From Adiantum capillus-veneris (taxonomy: Eukaryota; Streptophyta; Polypodiopsida; Polypodiales; Pteridaceae), in NCBI GenBank assembly GCA_014529385.2, contig CM043969.1, positions 22,193,946 through 22,257,945 on the forward strand: a stretch of 64,000 nucleotides of DNA, written 5' to 3'. Under the pieces are notes generated by a model. That model was not told the origin of the DNA. It worked only from the letters and a program-made list of their open reading frames with translations, and searched no databases. Below, one piece after another: positions 47,404 through 58,199 of the stretch. The first letter of the stretch is position 1. Every line of letters starts with the position of its first letter. The translations under genes and the position numbers were made by a program.

Positions 47404-47966
47404 GAAACAACTGGATCGGTTACCTTTCTGGTTTGGAGTTTTCTTCATATGATGAAAGGTATGTTACGGCTAGTTTTAGTCTCTGCCTGTTATTCTCAAG
47501 TTATCAACCTTAATCATCATTTTTGATGGGGTTGGCTACTGGCAAGAAACCATAGCAAGTCAAGGACTTGGTTACTGTTGATGAGTATGTCAGCATAGTA
47601 CTTTCATGGAAATATGAGCCGAGGTTATATTGCACATTCAAGTACCCTTAGAAAGTCTGAAACCTGGGTATGCATTTAGACACCTCTTAGTTAGGATAAC
47701 TCGTTTAACATACTCAAGTGAGTTTTAAATGGAGTCTTCACATTATGTTGGTTATGGGTCGGTTAACCAAGACGGTTGTACAGGGACAACAATGTGGAAA
47801 ATCCAGATGTTATTCTTGATTTCATTGAACCTCCCAATGAACCGGGTTCCGATTCAACAAACCGTTGGATCCATGAGGGATGCCACGGTGAAAAACATTA
47901 GTGTTCTTATGAAGATATCACCACTTGTGTTTTCGAGGACGAAAACTCTTCCAAAGGGGGGAGTAA

Positions 47967-48130
47967 TGTCAGGACACGGGTCCTACGGGCAGGGCCCTAC
48001 CCTAAAGGGGGGTCACGGACCCCAGCCACAGGCTAGCTAGCAGTGTGGACAGGGGATCCTAGGGCTAAGAGCTTATAAGTATGGGCGGTTGGGTGGAGGA
48101 TCCACGTCTCTAGCTCCTAGGGTTCTTATA
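47967..48130 (+). repeat. 3' LTR of the 5.7-kb element
   Basis: 164 bp, same start and end as 42382-42545; preceded by AAAGGGGGGAGTAA (PPT) and followed by TSD CCATC. Confidence 0.9.
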
Positions 48131-48840
48131 CCATCTTGATGTGAACTCTTGCTGCGTCCCTTTGCTGCCACCACCTGTCTGGGTTGGTCGTTTTCTCCTG
48201 CCTGATACCCCTCCACTCCTCTCTTTCAAGCCAGTCAGGTTTGGAATCTGTGCATCTGAGGTCTGATGCTTCATGTAGTCCTGCATGCGTCTCCTCATCC
48301 AAGCATCCTCAATGTATTCTTCAGAGAGGGAACTGGAAACTCCCGATGCAGCGTAGAAATAAGATGATCCTTGGAGGCTTTATCTTGAGCCCTCTAAGAG
48401 ACCATGACAGACACAGTGTGTCCAAAAACCTATCTACACAACTGTCGTATGCAGCCCATCACCTGCTTCCTCTCATGGGTCATAATGATCTAATCTTACA
48501 TATGATTGATGAGGTAGGCGTATCCCTTTGGCATGTCCCTCCCATGTACTATAGCAACCCTGTCCGCTGAATGCTCATCGTCCAGGCCTCTAGGCGACCC
48601 CGATGCAATGTTCGGGTCACTCCTCAGCATCTCCGATGTAGTGGTCGGGACACCACTCTCAAACGTGTAGGCAGTATAATCCTTCAGTGTAGTCTGAGCA
48701 GTCTCACAAGCAAGGACACTCATCGGTGTGTCCTAGGGACTCTGCAATAGATGAGCTCCAAAAACGATGTGCTCCTTGTCACAACAACCACCACCGCTAG
48801 ACTGTCGTGGAATTGCTGGTCCGCATGGTCCATCGAACAT
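48131..48840 (-). pseudogene. CACTA-3 TNPA2, main exon
   Basis: ATG 48840 gives MFDGPCGPAIPRQSSGGGCC, then, with interruptions, MSVLACETAQTTLKDYTAYT, EMLRSDPNIAS, HGRDMPKGYAYLINHM, KQVMGCIRQLCR, RAQDKASKDHLISTLHREFP, and MRRRMQDYMKHQTSDAQ, LTGLKERSGGVSGRRKR. It is the counterpart of 862-1610 on the other strand. Several stops (for example TGA after NHM) and at least two frameshifts. A short duplication seen in CACTA-1 is absent here. It is interrupted at its 3' end by the LTR element and resumes at 42381. Confidence 0.65.
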
Positions 48841-49036
48841 AAATCTAGATCTAATTTAATCTTTAACTCAAAATAAACCTAAATTTAATCTAATCTAACG
48901 TAAATCTAAATCTAACGCGTGTAAATAAACCTAAACTAATCTAACATAAATCTAACTCAAAATAAACCTAAATCTAATCTAATCTAACCTAAATAAACCT
49001 AAATCTAATCTAACATAAATCTAAATCTAACCTATT
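48841..49036. repeat. AT-rich CACTA array (CACTA-3)
   Basis: Repeats of AATAAACCTAAATCTAATCT; counterpart of 699-861 and 10930-11775. Confidence 0.7.
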
Positions 49037-49046
49037 CTTAAACGAT

Positions 49047-49570
49047 CAAAAGAGAAAAATGGTATAACCTTTCTATCACGCAAGTGTGGTAGATTGGTTA
49101 TGTCATTTCCCTCTTGAATAACAGGTCTTGAGTTCAACTCCTTGCCGGCTAGATTTTTAAGGTCTCTTGGGATAGTTTCCTACAACGTTAAAAATTTCTT
49201 CTCGGGTGTGTGTGTGTGTGCCAATAAAAAGAGGAAAATGGTATAACCTTTCTATCACCGAAGTGTGGTAGATTGGTTATTCCATTTCCCTCTTGAATAA
49301 GAGGTCTTGAGTTCAACTCCTTGTCAGCTAGATATTTAAGGTCTCTTGGGATATTTTCCTAGGACGTTAAAACTCTCTTCTTCTTGGGTGTGTGTGGGTG
49401 TGTGTGTGTGCCAATAAAAAGAGGAAAATGGTATAACCTTTCTATCACCCAAGTGCGATAGATTGGCTATGCCATTTCCCTGTAGAATAACAGGTCTTGA
49501 GTTTAACTCCTCATTGACTAGACCTTTAAGGTCTCTTGGGATAGTTTCCTACGACGTTAAAACTCTCTTC
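49047..49570 (+). repeat. Three tandem tRNA-like modules (~180 bp each)
   Basis: Units start at about 49047, 49227 and 49411 with AAAAAGAGGAAAATGGTATAA, then GTGTGGTAGATTGGTTAT (A-box-like), CCCTCTTGAATAAGAGG (short stem-loop), GAGTTCAACTCC (B-box-like), GGTCTCTTGGGATA, ACGTTAAAA and a (TG)n linker. CACTA-2 has one copy at 11790-11985. Confidence 0.6.
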
Positions 49571-49574
49571 TTCT

Positions 49575-49683
49575 TCTTCTTCTTCTCTCTCTCTCTCTCT
49601 CTCTCTCTTCCTCTCTCAATGTGTGTGTGTATGCATTCTTTGTTTATGCATGTGTGTGTTTGTGTTTTTTGTTTATGCATGTG

Positions 49684-49729
<46 letters not shown>

Positions 49730-49736
49730 AACACAA

Positions 49737-49770
<34 letters not shown>

Positions 49771-49780
49771 GGAGAGAGAG
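49575..49780. repeat. (CT)n, minisatellite and (TG)n/(GA)n of CACTA-3
   Basis: Same order of microsatellites and TTTGTTTATGCATG units as 11998-12320 of CACTA-2. Reading frames here are artefacts. Confidence 0.85.
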
Positions 49781-49924
49781 AGATAAAGACGGGAAGGGAA
49801 CATGAGAGAGAGGAGAGTGAAGGAGCATACCTGGCTCCCCTTCCTCTCCTATTGTATATATGTGTGTGGAGAAGAAAGAGAGAGAGAGGGAGAGCGCGGG
49901 TAACCTTTGCTTGCTTGAGCGTCG

Positions 49925-49951
49925 AAAACTCAGATCTGAGATCTGAGTTTT
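49925..49951. repeat. 13-bp-arm palindrome near CACTA-3 end
   Basis: AAAACTCAGATCT, one G, then AGATCTGAGTTTT. CACTA-2 has a slightly imperfect version at 12478-12505. Confidence 0.85.
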
Positions 49952-50126
49952 TGAACGCTCTCAGTTATTTTTTTACCCCCGTCGGCGTCACTATAGGTGT
50001 GGCTATGGACATCGCTAAGTTACAAGTAAACTTGAGATGCTCATAGCGAAGTCGATAGAGACGACCATAGCTTCACCATGGGTTTTCACTTTTGAGCGTT
50101 GCACTACGAGCGTTGCTAATGTGAAG

Positions 50127-50140
50127 TATCTCTTGTAGTG
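50127..50140 (-). repeat. CACTA-3 terminal repeat
   Basis: TATCTCTTGTAGTG; reverse complement CACTACAAGAGATA. Differs from CACTA-2 at position 12 (A for G). It is preceded inward by degraded copies of GCGTTGC and GCGTC motifs (49980-50120). Confidence 0.8.
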
Positions 50141-50640
50141 TAAGGTCTCTTTGAACTAAAAATAATGTTTTAGAGTAGAGGGGTTTAGGAAACAACAAAG
50201 CACAAGCTCTGACATGTGATGAAAGTGACGTACTATCACTTTGAAAAGGCAAATTTTTGTTGATATTTACCAGCTTAGTATCCGCCATGTCTGCAAGATA
50301 TAATTTTAAAACATAAACGTTGTCAGAGAAGAGGGGAAAATATCAAAATTGTGTCATGACATTAATCCATACACAATTGAAATAAAATCGTAGCAAACAA
50401 CAATATATTATGATTGCAATCCATACATTGCACAATGGAGAGGAGAACACACAAAGAGAGAGATGGAGAGAGGTGAACAGGCCAGGAGTGTGAGGGACAC
50501 TCATCACAAGAACTGGAGCCTGCTATGTGTGTTACATGATACACGTAAATGATTGGATCGTACATGTGAACAACCGAGCTTGTGTGAGGTACACTCATCA
50601 CAAGTCTTGAACGTTCTTGTAATGTTGATTGATAGTTTAA
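50141..50640. other. Unassigned flank of CACTA-3
   Basis: No gene seen. From about 50480 the motif TGAGG.ACACTCATCACAAG recurs (50485, 50580, 50660), leading into the duplicated repeat that follows. Confidence 0.4.
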
Positions 50641-51225
50641 TCAATCTAATCCCTAATGAAGTGTATGGAACACACATCACAAGCATTACTGGACAGTTTA
50701 ACAATCTCAGATTTTGGTCAAACATTGTACATATTTACATCCAAGACAAACATTGTCATAGTTACATCCAAGACAACACCAAGTCATCTATTGATGAGTG
50801 GCATATCTACTTATCAAAAAGTACAAGGGAAAGGTGTGTCATGCAAAGATGAAGAGGGCATAGGTATGCATCTCTCCACTCTTAGGTAGACAAACATATT
50901 CCTCATATATTTCTATATAGTAAGAACGATGATGTGGCTTAATTTAATCCTGGATAAAGTGTGTGGAACTCACAACACAAACATCAGCGGACAACTTAAC
51001 AATCTTAGATACATGCCAAATATCGTATGTATCTACATCCAAGACAACACCAAGTCATCTAGTGATGAATAATGACGTGTCTTTAAAGTTTGAAGCACAA
51101 GAGTAAACAATGTGTCACACAAAGATTAAGAGGGCATAAACTATGCATCTCTCCACTCTCTGTTTTGATGAGCACAACTCTTGTGTTTCTACGTGATACA
51201 AACAATGATTTGAGCTCATCTAAAA
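50640..51225. repeat. Two diverged ~290-bp tandem repeats
   Basis: 50640-50935 and 50938-51225 share AAGTGT.TGGAAC.CACA, CAGTTTAACAATCT, TACATCCAAGACAACACCAAG, GTCATCTA.TGATGA, GTGTCA.GCAAAGAT.AAGAGG and GCATCTCTCCACTCT. Confidence 0.7.
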
Positions 51226-51859
51226 TTGACAAACCTGTAGGTCACTTTGGAGTGAGAGGTGTAGCATCATGCTTACTGCACTCCATGAGTCGACCACTAA
51301 ATTCTAACTCATCCCTGTTGGTGAGAGATATACTAATGCACCACACCAGTGAGAATCTAAGTCTATCCTAAAACCCTTATCTACAGTGAGCCAAGTGGTT
51401 GCACATCATGAGAAAAACGACTAGTTTCTACTCACTTCTGGAGTGAGTCAGATGGATACACACCATGAATTGTCCTATAACCTGCAAGCCAAGTTTTTTG
51501 TGAGAGAGAAACTATTCCACCACACGAGTCTGGCACAACACACAAAAACAAGTTAGAATAAATGTAAAATTGTACCTCAATAAACTCTAGCTATCTCCTA
51601 CACTCTCAACTGCAGTCGTGATTTTGATCAAAATCGGTGATGGTCTTTATATAAGTAGTTTTATCAATCCAAATATCTTTCAATCGAAGGACCTTTTGAT
51701 CTAATTATCTTTCAATCTCAAAAAGAAAAAATACGGCTATTCGGTGATCATTTGGCATTTTAGCATATAATGACATTTTATACGTATATTTTTTTGATAC
51801 GGGTGAATAAATGCAACCAAAGACTGGAAAGGGGAAGGGGAAATCAAGTTTCACGAGTC

Positions 51860-52190
51860 CCTGGCCTGCATTCAAACAACACTCCCCATGGTACATTGGG
51901 ATCTAGAAACAATTACATCTCTTATGCACAAGCATCGCACCGACCATGCAATCCTCACTTTCAAGACCAGGGCGGACCGAATCAAACTCATTGAGCAATC
52001 AAGGTTTCTCAGGGACAATGGAATGTGGTTTGCAGAAGAACTTACGCCTGCCCAACTCAAATAGAAGAAAGTAAAACTGTGAAAGATATGAAAAGCATGC
52101 AAACAGGCAAATGGGCAGTCTATCAAGGAGGTAGAGTTATTATCCAGGAGTTTCGAACTCCCAAAATGGCTCCCTCCTCACCTCCTCTTT
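51860..52190 (+). pseudogene. LINE-like ORF fragment
   Basis: Reading through two stops and one frameshift: HRTDHAILTFKTRADRIKLI, EQSRFLRDNGMWFAEELTPA, QLK, then MQTGKWAVYQGGRVIIQEF, RTPKMAPSS. The layout (a helical stretch, L-R-G/D-x-G-I/M-W, EELTPAQ, basic spacer, GKWAV..GG..I..EFRTP) is the tail of RNA-binding ORF1-like proteins that accompany non-LTR retrotransposons. No reverse transcriptase is nearby. Assignment is from memory of the family pattern, so moderate to low confidence. Confidence 0.4.
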
Positions 52191-52199
52191 CATAGTTTT

Positions 52200-52359
52200 G
52201 TTCATCTTAGCTCCCCCTTTATTTTTACCCCTCAGTGGACCCTCAGTCCTTAACTCGGATGTATCTCACAATATCTTCGCTTGGAAAGGCCTTTTGTAAT
52301 GTATTTTTTTCGGTCCCATAGGTCATATATGACCTCCGTGGGTGATAGTTCAATCCAAA

Positions 52360-52397
<38 letters not shown>

Positions 52398-52990
52398 AAT
52401 TTTAGTTTGCAATTTTAGTGTCCAGTTTTTTTTCCAATTTGAGTGTTTAGTATCATTTCAAGTCTTAGTCTTGTCTTTCATAGCATATCCTAGTACACTA
52501 GTGAAGTTATTTTCTAGTATGGATAGGTTTTTCTCTAGTTCACCCAATTTCCCAAGCTATGGCCCAATTGGCCTAACTTTGCCATATTTAGTTTTGGTTG
52601 GCAATCGTGATCCTTGATGGTGATCACTCTATTTGGGTTTTTTTCTTTCTAACGATTTGGGGTTGAAATATTTTCCAAATCCCAGATATATGTTGATTTC
52701 TTGCCCAATTGGAGTCTCTTGGACCCCTTTAGTCTCCTTGGCAAGTATGGACCACTTTTCAAAAATTACTTGAGTTAAACAAGTTTCCAAGCTTCTTTAT
52801 TATCCCAACTTTTCTCAAGAACACAATTTTTTTGCACTTGACACTCTGACTTTGCTAAACTTGACCATTCAAGCTCTTGAAATGACAAAACACTAAACAT
52901 TTGACACATTTCATGATTAAATATCACTCCACACAATCTATACTCATTTGTTGATCAATCTAATATAGAGGGTCATGAATCGCGATCCAT
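52200..52990. other. Unassigned AT-rich sequence with short (CT)n
   Basis: (CT)n at 52362-52394. No coding feature. Confidence 0.4.
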
Positions 52991-52994
52991 GTTT

Positions 52995-53880
52995 TGACAC
53001 CATTTTGCACATGACTTGTTAGTAATTGCTAGGCATCTCCCTTAAGATACCAATTTTGGACACTCCTTGATCAAGTGATCATTAGCTTTACAATAATGGA
53101 AACACATCTCCTTTTTGCCTTTATCACCAGAATTCCCAGACGAAGAGTTGCTGCCCATAGAAGCAATAGGAACGTAATATTTTCCACTCACAAAAGAGCC
53201 ATGACAAGTGGCTACATTGTTGTTACCATATTTTCTTTGAGTACTAATAAAATACTATTCAATTGCACGTCGTTTAGCCCTATTTTTTTTGGAAAGTGAC
53301 TCTTGCAATAGCAATGTGCATAATGCATCAAACTTGAAAACTACAGGAATTTCTTGAGTCATAATTCTCCATGTACTAGAAAAAGTCTAGTAAGACTCTA
53401 GCAAAGCATCAAGAACAATTTGCAATTTTCATTTATAAAAAATGACTTCACTTGCAGAAATAAGTTTCTCATTGATATCCTTGACACCAACAAGAAAAGT
53501 ATCCATCTCATTTTCCTCGTGCATAATCCTCGAATCCAGCTCTTTACACAACAATGCAATTAACCTCATTGCAACTTGCATAAAGACCAGCCAAAATATC
53601 CCAAACCTATTTTGCAGATTTTGTTGAAGAAATATGAGGAGTAATAGTGCACTTCACCCACAATGCAATCAATGCATGAGCCTACACATATTTTACATCC
53701 CAATGAGCTTGCTCAGTTGTAGGCAAAATAGCTCTCGCAATAGCAATCCTGCCACCAAAACCTGCAACATCCTCAACATTGCCTACATCCTTAGAACTAG
53801 GAAGTACACCAATGTCTTACACAATATTCCAAATGCCCTTTGACACAAGAAAATTTTGCAGCATATAATCCCACATAGGG
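52995..53880 (-). pseudogene. Ty1/copia gag remnant
   Basis: Minus strand, from 53830: KDVGNVEDVAGFGGRIAIAR, AILPTTEQAHWDVKYV, AHALIALWVKCTITPHISST, KSAK, VWDILAGLYASCN, then ISTS-type text, RIMTQEIPVVFKFDALC and a zinc-knuckle region MCFHYCKANDHLIKECPKL (about 53107-53051). These match the UBN2 gag of copia elements (W..D..A...I..s....i....ta...W..L...y). The knuckle has C-x3-C instead of C-x2-C, and several stops and frameshifts are present. No protease or pol follows to the left. Confidence 0.65.
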
Positions 53881-55107
53881 TAACATTCCAAAAGCTTCCC
53901 AACTCGTCTTTTCTTCAATGATAATAGTCCATCCTACCATAGCTTTTCTCTTCCATGAACCAAGAGTGGGAAATCTTGGGCCACTTCCTCTTCTTCAACA
54001 AGTTTCTTTCTAGCAACCCCTGTGAAAACAAAATCCTCAACCATGCCATCCTTAGAAGCATCTACATCTTAAAAACTCACATTTCCACCATTGTGAAAAC
54101 ACCGTCTTCACCTTCAAATAGGACCATCAATGTGCTCCTTAGTGGGGGCACTACAAGATGGAAAGGGGGAAGGGGAAATACACCTAGCACACAAACAATC
54201 ATTGCTCTATATCCTAGGGCATCCGCAAGACACATATTTTGAACCTCTACATAAAACGATGTCTACAAGCAAGAATATATTGATATACAGAAGGTTCCAC
54301 CAACAATTAACCCGCACAATCCAATGTTTAAAAAACTTGGTCATCATGCAATTAAACGTTCCAAAACTAGGACGAGTTGCACCAAAATGGAAGGATCCAA
54401 CTAACTCCTTTCCATTGTTCTCAACTCTGCCCACCTCGTGTGCGAGGCTCGCGATGTCAGAATGCTGGTAGGGGTGCTCTAGGGAGGATGTCAGGAGCAC
54501 ATAAATGTCAATATATTGCAAAAAGCTAAGCATGTCTTACAGGCTATTAAGGGACTCAAGCCGATGGATAAAGGTAGGCCACCAGCAGCTCGCGTGTCTT
54601 GACTGCAACGTCTTGGGTGTTGAAGGTGCCACAGGATATGCGAGTGTTGGGACAGGCAGCAAAATATCCTTGGCAAGTGTTCCTAGAAGGAACAAGAGGA
54701 TTATGCTGGAAACGTCAAGATAGAGATTCCATACCGCAATGCAATCATGGGGATGTATGCCTGAATCATGTTTTCTCCCTCTCACTACATGCAAACACTA
54801 GAGGAGGCGTTGATGATAGGGTTCTTTGAAATAGATTCTTCAATTTTCAGCCCCATGTTGAAAAATCTTTATGCCTGCCATATAGCCTACCAAAGTACAT
54901 TATACAATAAGCCCTTTAGAGAATTGGCAACAAAACTAGAAATTGAAGCAAGGTTTGAGAAGTTCAATTTATCCACCTACACACTAGAGAAGTGCACACT
55001 GGATTATTGATCCGATACCTCAAGCACCTACCAAAGCAGCATCAAAGAAAGCATGAAGGCAATAGATGAAGATCAAGACTATTTGCAAGAGAATCTACAA
55101 AGACTAG
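53881..55107. other. Unassigned sequence between copia gag and an LTR
   Basis: Open frames on + at 54130-54471 and 54768-55010 lack recognisable motifs. The second (LEEALMIGFFEIDSSIFSPM, ELATKLEIEARFEKFNL) could be the 3' coding end of the element whose LTR starts at 55119. I give no function. Confidence 0.3.
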
Positions 55108-55560
55108 GAAGGGGAGAATGTTGGCAGTCAAACCAGATGGGCACCCTTCAAGTCCACCTCTTCATTTGGAGCCCCAAATTTTGATGTTTAGTATTTTTTG
55201 GTAAGCCTATGTAATTATATGAGAGTCTCTGAATTTATTCAACTCACCTTGAGTCTACTTATGCTTCATAAAGATTGTATAAATTATAGATGAGTTTGAG
55301 CCTTGTAAAGTTTTCCACTGACCAAGAGTGCCCGAGGTATAAAACTCATTCTGTAAAGTGAGAAAGAGACACTTATAATCATTATCAAAGTTTTTGAGTT
55401 TCACATCATACGACTGAGAGCAGCTACTCTCATGTGCCTTGTAATCCTCATTTCTTGAGCTCTAGTAATCACATTTTGATTCCAAAAACTTGCAACATGC
55501 TCCTTGTCTATTGCTCTTTCATTCTTGTATATTCATTGTCAATTCTGTTGTGGTTTATGA
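55108..55560 (+). repeat. Polypurine tract and LTR start
   Basis: GAAGGGGAGAA (55108-55118) is followed by TGTTGGCAGTC, then U3-like DNA with GAGGTATAAAACTC (TATA, about 55334) and CTTATAATCATTATCAAAG. The 3' border of the LTR is not certain. Confidence 0.55.
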
Positions 55561-55761
55561 CACGCATTACTAGGATAAATCTATTGTTTTGAGTTCATTA
55601 ATGACTATTTTTTGACATTTTGACCATAGGAGAGTGTTTCTAGACCCTAGGGCGACCTTTTTAGTATGTTTTGTCACATTGTTTTGGATCTTGATCATGA
55701 TGGATTGTGATTTTGGTACCTCGTCAAATTGCGACTAGACTTGAAAGGTTAGTGCCCCTAG

Positions 55762-55903
55762 TGTTGAGAGAGAAAGAGAGAGCACAGAAATAGAACCCCA
55801 AAGTGTGTAGAATACACACATGAGATGATGTATATATAGAGGGGACCTGGGTGCCATATATAGAGAATCCATATATCGAGTAGCTTCACATATAAGGTCA
55901 ACA
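55762..55903 (-). repeat. 3' LTR of a minus-strand copia-like element
   Basis: 142 bp; + strand TGTTGAGAGAGAAAG..AAGGTCAACA. On the minus strand it begins TGTTGACC just after a G-rich polypurine tract (GCTGCGGGGG, 55904-55914). It contains TATATATA boxes. No partner LTR was found to the right. Confidence 0.6.
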
Positions 55904-56520
55904 CCCCCGCAGCTCTATATACACCCACCGTTATATTATTAAAATCATTGATTATACAAATGTTCATGAGGAGCTACATCACTCCTTTTACAATGAATAT
56001 TTTATGAGGAGCTACATCACTCCTTTTACAATGAATGTTTTATGAGGAGTTACATTACTCCTATCCTATCAAATACAATAATGAATACAAAGGTTCAATG
56101 AAGAGGTGTAAAGGCTATCGATTAGCTCGTAATCAGAAGTGTCTCCAAGAATCTGCTGTGTAGCTTGTCATCACTATCGCATCACCAACATATCTTCATG
56201 TTGTCATCAATATGGCATCACCAAACATGTCTTCATAAATCTTTTATTGTCACCAAGTTTTTCTTCATGAAATCAATTCTTTGATCAATCCTACATAGAT
56301 CATAGACTCAAAAAAACATATTCATGAAAATTATTAGCATCGTTAGTGAAATAATTACGTTCACAATGTCATAAGAGATGGTTTTCCACGCCACTCTTTT
56401 GACGACATATATACACACGATAGCATATGGTACATAAAGGATGAACGTAAAAGTACAAGATGCATGATTACGTGATGCAAATGATATGTGTATATACTAC
56501 ATAAAACAACATTTATCAAC
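55904..56520. other. Non-coding interior next to the 55762 LTR
   Basis: Contains a 48-bp direct duplication (TGAGGAGCTACATCACTCCT.. at about 55966, 56011 and 56042). No gene. Confidence 0.5.
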
Positions 56521-56529
56521 GTAGTGATC

Positions 56530-56960
56530 AATGAATATCATCAAAGTATTAAGAAAACATCATCACTGTATCAATCAAAATGAATAAATCATCATGGTAT
56601 CAACGAAAAGCATCATGATATCACCGAGAATAATCATTGTATCAACGAAACAACATCATGGAATCACCGAGAATAACCATGGTATCAACGAAACAACATC
56701 ATGGTATCACCGAGAATAACCATGATATCAACGAAACATCATCATGGTATCAACAAAAATCACCATGAAATTAACAAAATATCATCATGGAATCAGTGAG
56801 AATAACCATGGTATCAACGAAAAATCATCATGGCATCACCGAGAATAACCACGGTATCAATGAAATATCATCATGGTATCAACGAAATCACCATGACCTA
56901 CTAACAAAACATCATCATGGTACCATCAAAATCACTATGGTATTCACAAGAAATTATCAA
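56530..56960. repeat. Compound ~44-bp minisatellite
   Basis: Repeats of ATCACCGAGAATAACCATGG plus TATCAACGAAACA.CATCATGG, about nine to ten units, with interruptions. Confidence 0.85.
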
Positions 56961-57229
56961 TAAAACGACATAAACTATATCTCTAAAAGAATAATTATAC
57001 GAGAATCAATGAACGAGTATATCATATAACAAAAGATCATGTACCAACAATAGCTCGATAGAATTTGGACGATCATCAACGGCTTGACTGAATCGGAACG
57101 ATATGTAACTGGCTTCTGCAGCAAAGTTACGTCAGTAACAAATATATGATTGATGAAGAAAAAATATAATTGAGAAATTTTCAATTATGAGAAAAATCAA
57201 AGGCAAAAAGTAAAATTTTGTTTTTCAAA

Positions 57230-58190
57230 CATATTCGCAGTCCAGGACGATAACCCAAAATCGGTGCAGAATTCAGAGAAACTTTCTTCTGCAAAGTTAT
57301 AGACCACATCGATTACGATTGCTTAAGCAAATAGTTTCTCATCGATTTCGATGCCTGCAGCCGGCTAGTTTCTGCAAAATCGTTTTCAATCAGGAGAAAA
57401 ATAAAAAACAAAAAGCGAAGTTGCTTTTAAGGCATGTACGCAGTCTGCGAACGATAACTCAAAATCGAATTTGAAAAAAAAAAATTCTTCTACAAAGTTG
57501 TAGACCACATCGATTCTCGTCCCTTGCACGGATAGTTTCTGCAAAATCGTTTTCAATTAGTAGAAAAATCAAAAACATAAAACGAAACTTGCTTTTCGGA
57601 CATGTACGCAGTCCGCGAACGATAACTCAAAATCGGTGCAGAATTTGAAAAAAAAACTTCCTTTTGCAAAATTGTAGACCACATGGATTTCGGTCCCTCA
57701 CACGGGTAGTTTTTGCAAAATCATTTTCAATCAGGAAAAAACTCAAAAACAGAAAGCGGAAGTTTCTTTTCGGATATGTACGCAGTCCGCGAACGATAAC
57801 TCAAAATCGGTGCAGAATTTGAAAAAACTTCCTTCTGCAAAGTTGTAGACCACATTGATTACGGTCCATTCGCGAGTAGTTTCTGCAAAATCGTTTTCAA
57901 TTAGCAAAGAAATAAAAAACAAAAAGCGAAAGGTTCTTTTCAGGTATGTACGCAGTCCGTGAACGATAACTCAAAATTGGTGCCGAATTTGAAAAAACGT
58001 CCTTCTGCAAAGTTGTAGACCACATCTATTCTGGTCCCAACATAGGGTAGTTTCAACAAAATCGTGTTCAATTAGCAGAGAAATCAAAAACAAAAAGCGA
58101 AAGTTGCTTTTCAGGTATGTACGCAGTCCGCGAACGATAACTCAAAATCGGTGCAGAATTTGAAAAAACTTCCTTCTGCAAAGTTGTAGT
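57230..58190. repeat. ~175-bp tandem array, six units
   Basis: Anchor CGCAGTCCGCGAACGATAAC occurs at about 57429, 57605, 57779, 57948 and 58124, with a diverged first copy at 57236. Each unit contains AATCGGTGCAGAATTTGAA, CTTC.TTCTGCAAAGTTGTAG, ACCACAT.GATT and AAAATCGTTTTCAATTAGC. The last unit breaks off at GTTGTAG|TAGTTCTCC (about 58190). Part of the unit occurs singly in the leader of the copia element (26215-26262). Confidence 0.9.
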
Positions 58191-58199
58191 AGTTCTCCA

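Larger units (their letters stand above)
42382..48130 (+). mobile_element. Non-autonomous LTR retrotransposon (5749 bp)
   Basis: Two LTRs of exactly 164 bp (42382-42545 and 47967-48130), TSD CCATC on both sides (42377-42381 and 48131-48135), Met-tRNA-type primer site TGGTATCAAAGC at 42547-42558, and polypurine tract AAAGGGGGGAG (about 47953-47963). The 5.4-kb interior has no reverse transcriptase, integrase or gag that I can see. Just before the PPT a short frame reads CVFEDENSSKGGSN, the typical end of gypsy pol, so its ancestor was probably Ty3/gypsy. The size and lack of genes suit a large retrotransposon derivative mobilised in trans. It interrupts CACTA-3 TNPA2. Confidence 0.9.
41886..50140 (-). 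mobile_element. CACTA-3: truncated CACTA relative split by an LTR element
   Basis: The minus strand begins CACTACAAGAGA at 50140 (TIR), followed by decayed GCGTC-type subterminal DNA, GA/TG microsatellites, three tRNA-like modules, the AT-rich array, TNPA2 (48840-48131, continuing at 42381-42282), about 220 bp of spacer, and the leader block (42060-41886). It then stops at LTR copy C, before the GA tract and transposase expected from CACTA-1 and CACTA-2. Only the 5' third of the family structure is present. The 5.7-kb LTR element (42382-48130) is inserted in the TNPA2 exon. Three bases outside the TIR are TAA; the partner duplication is not in the window. Confidence 0.75.

Noticed and set aside
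57230-58190. CRISPR-like array of regularly spaced repeats
   Set aside because: Units are contiguous ~175-bp tandem repeats without unique spacers, in a plant genome.
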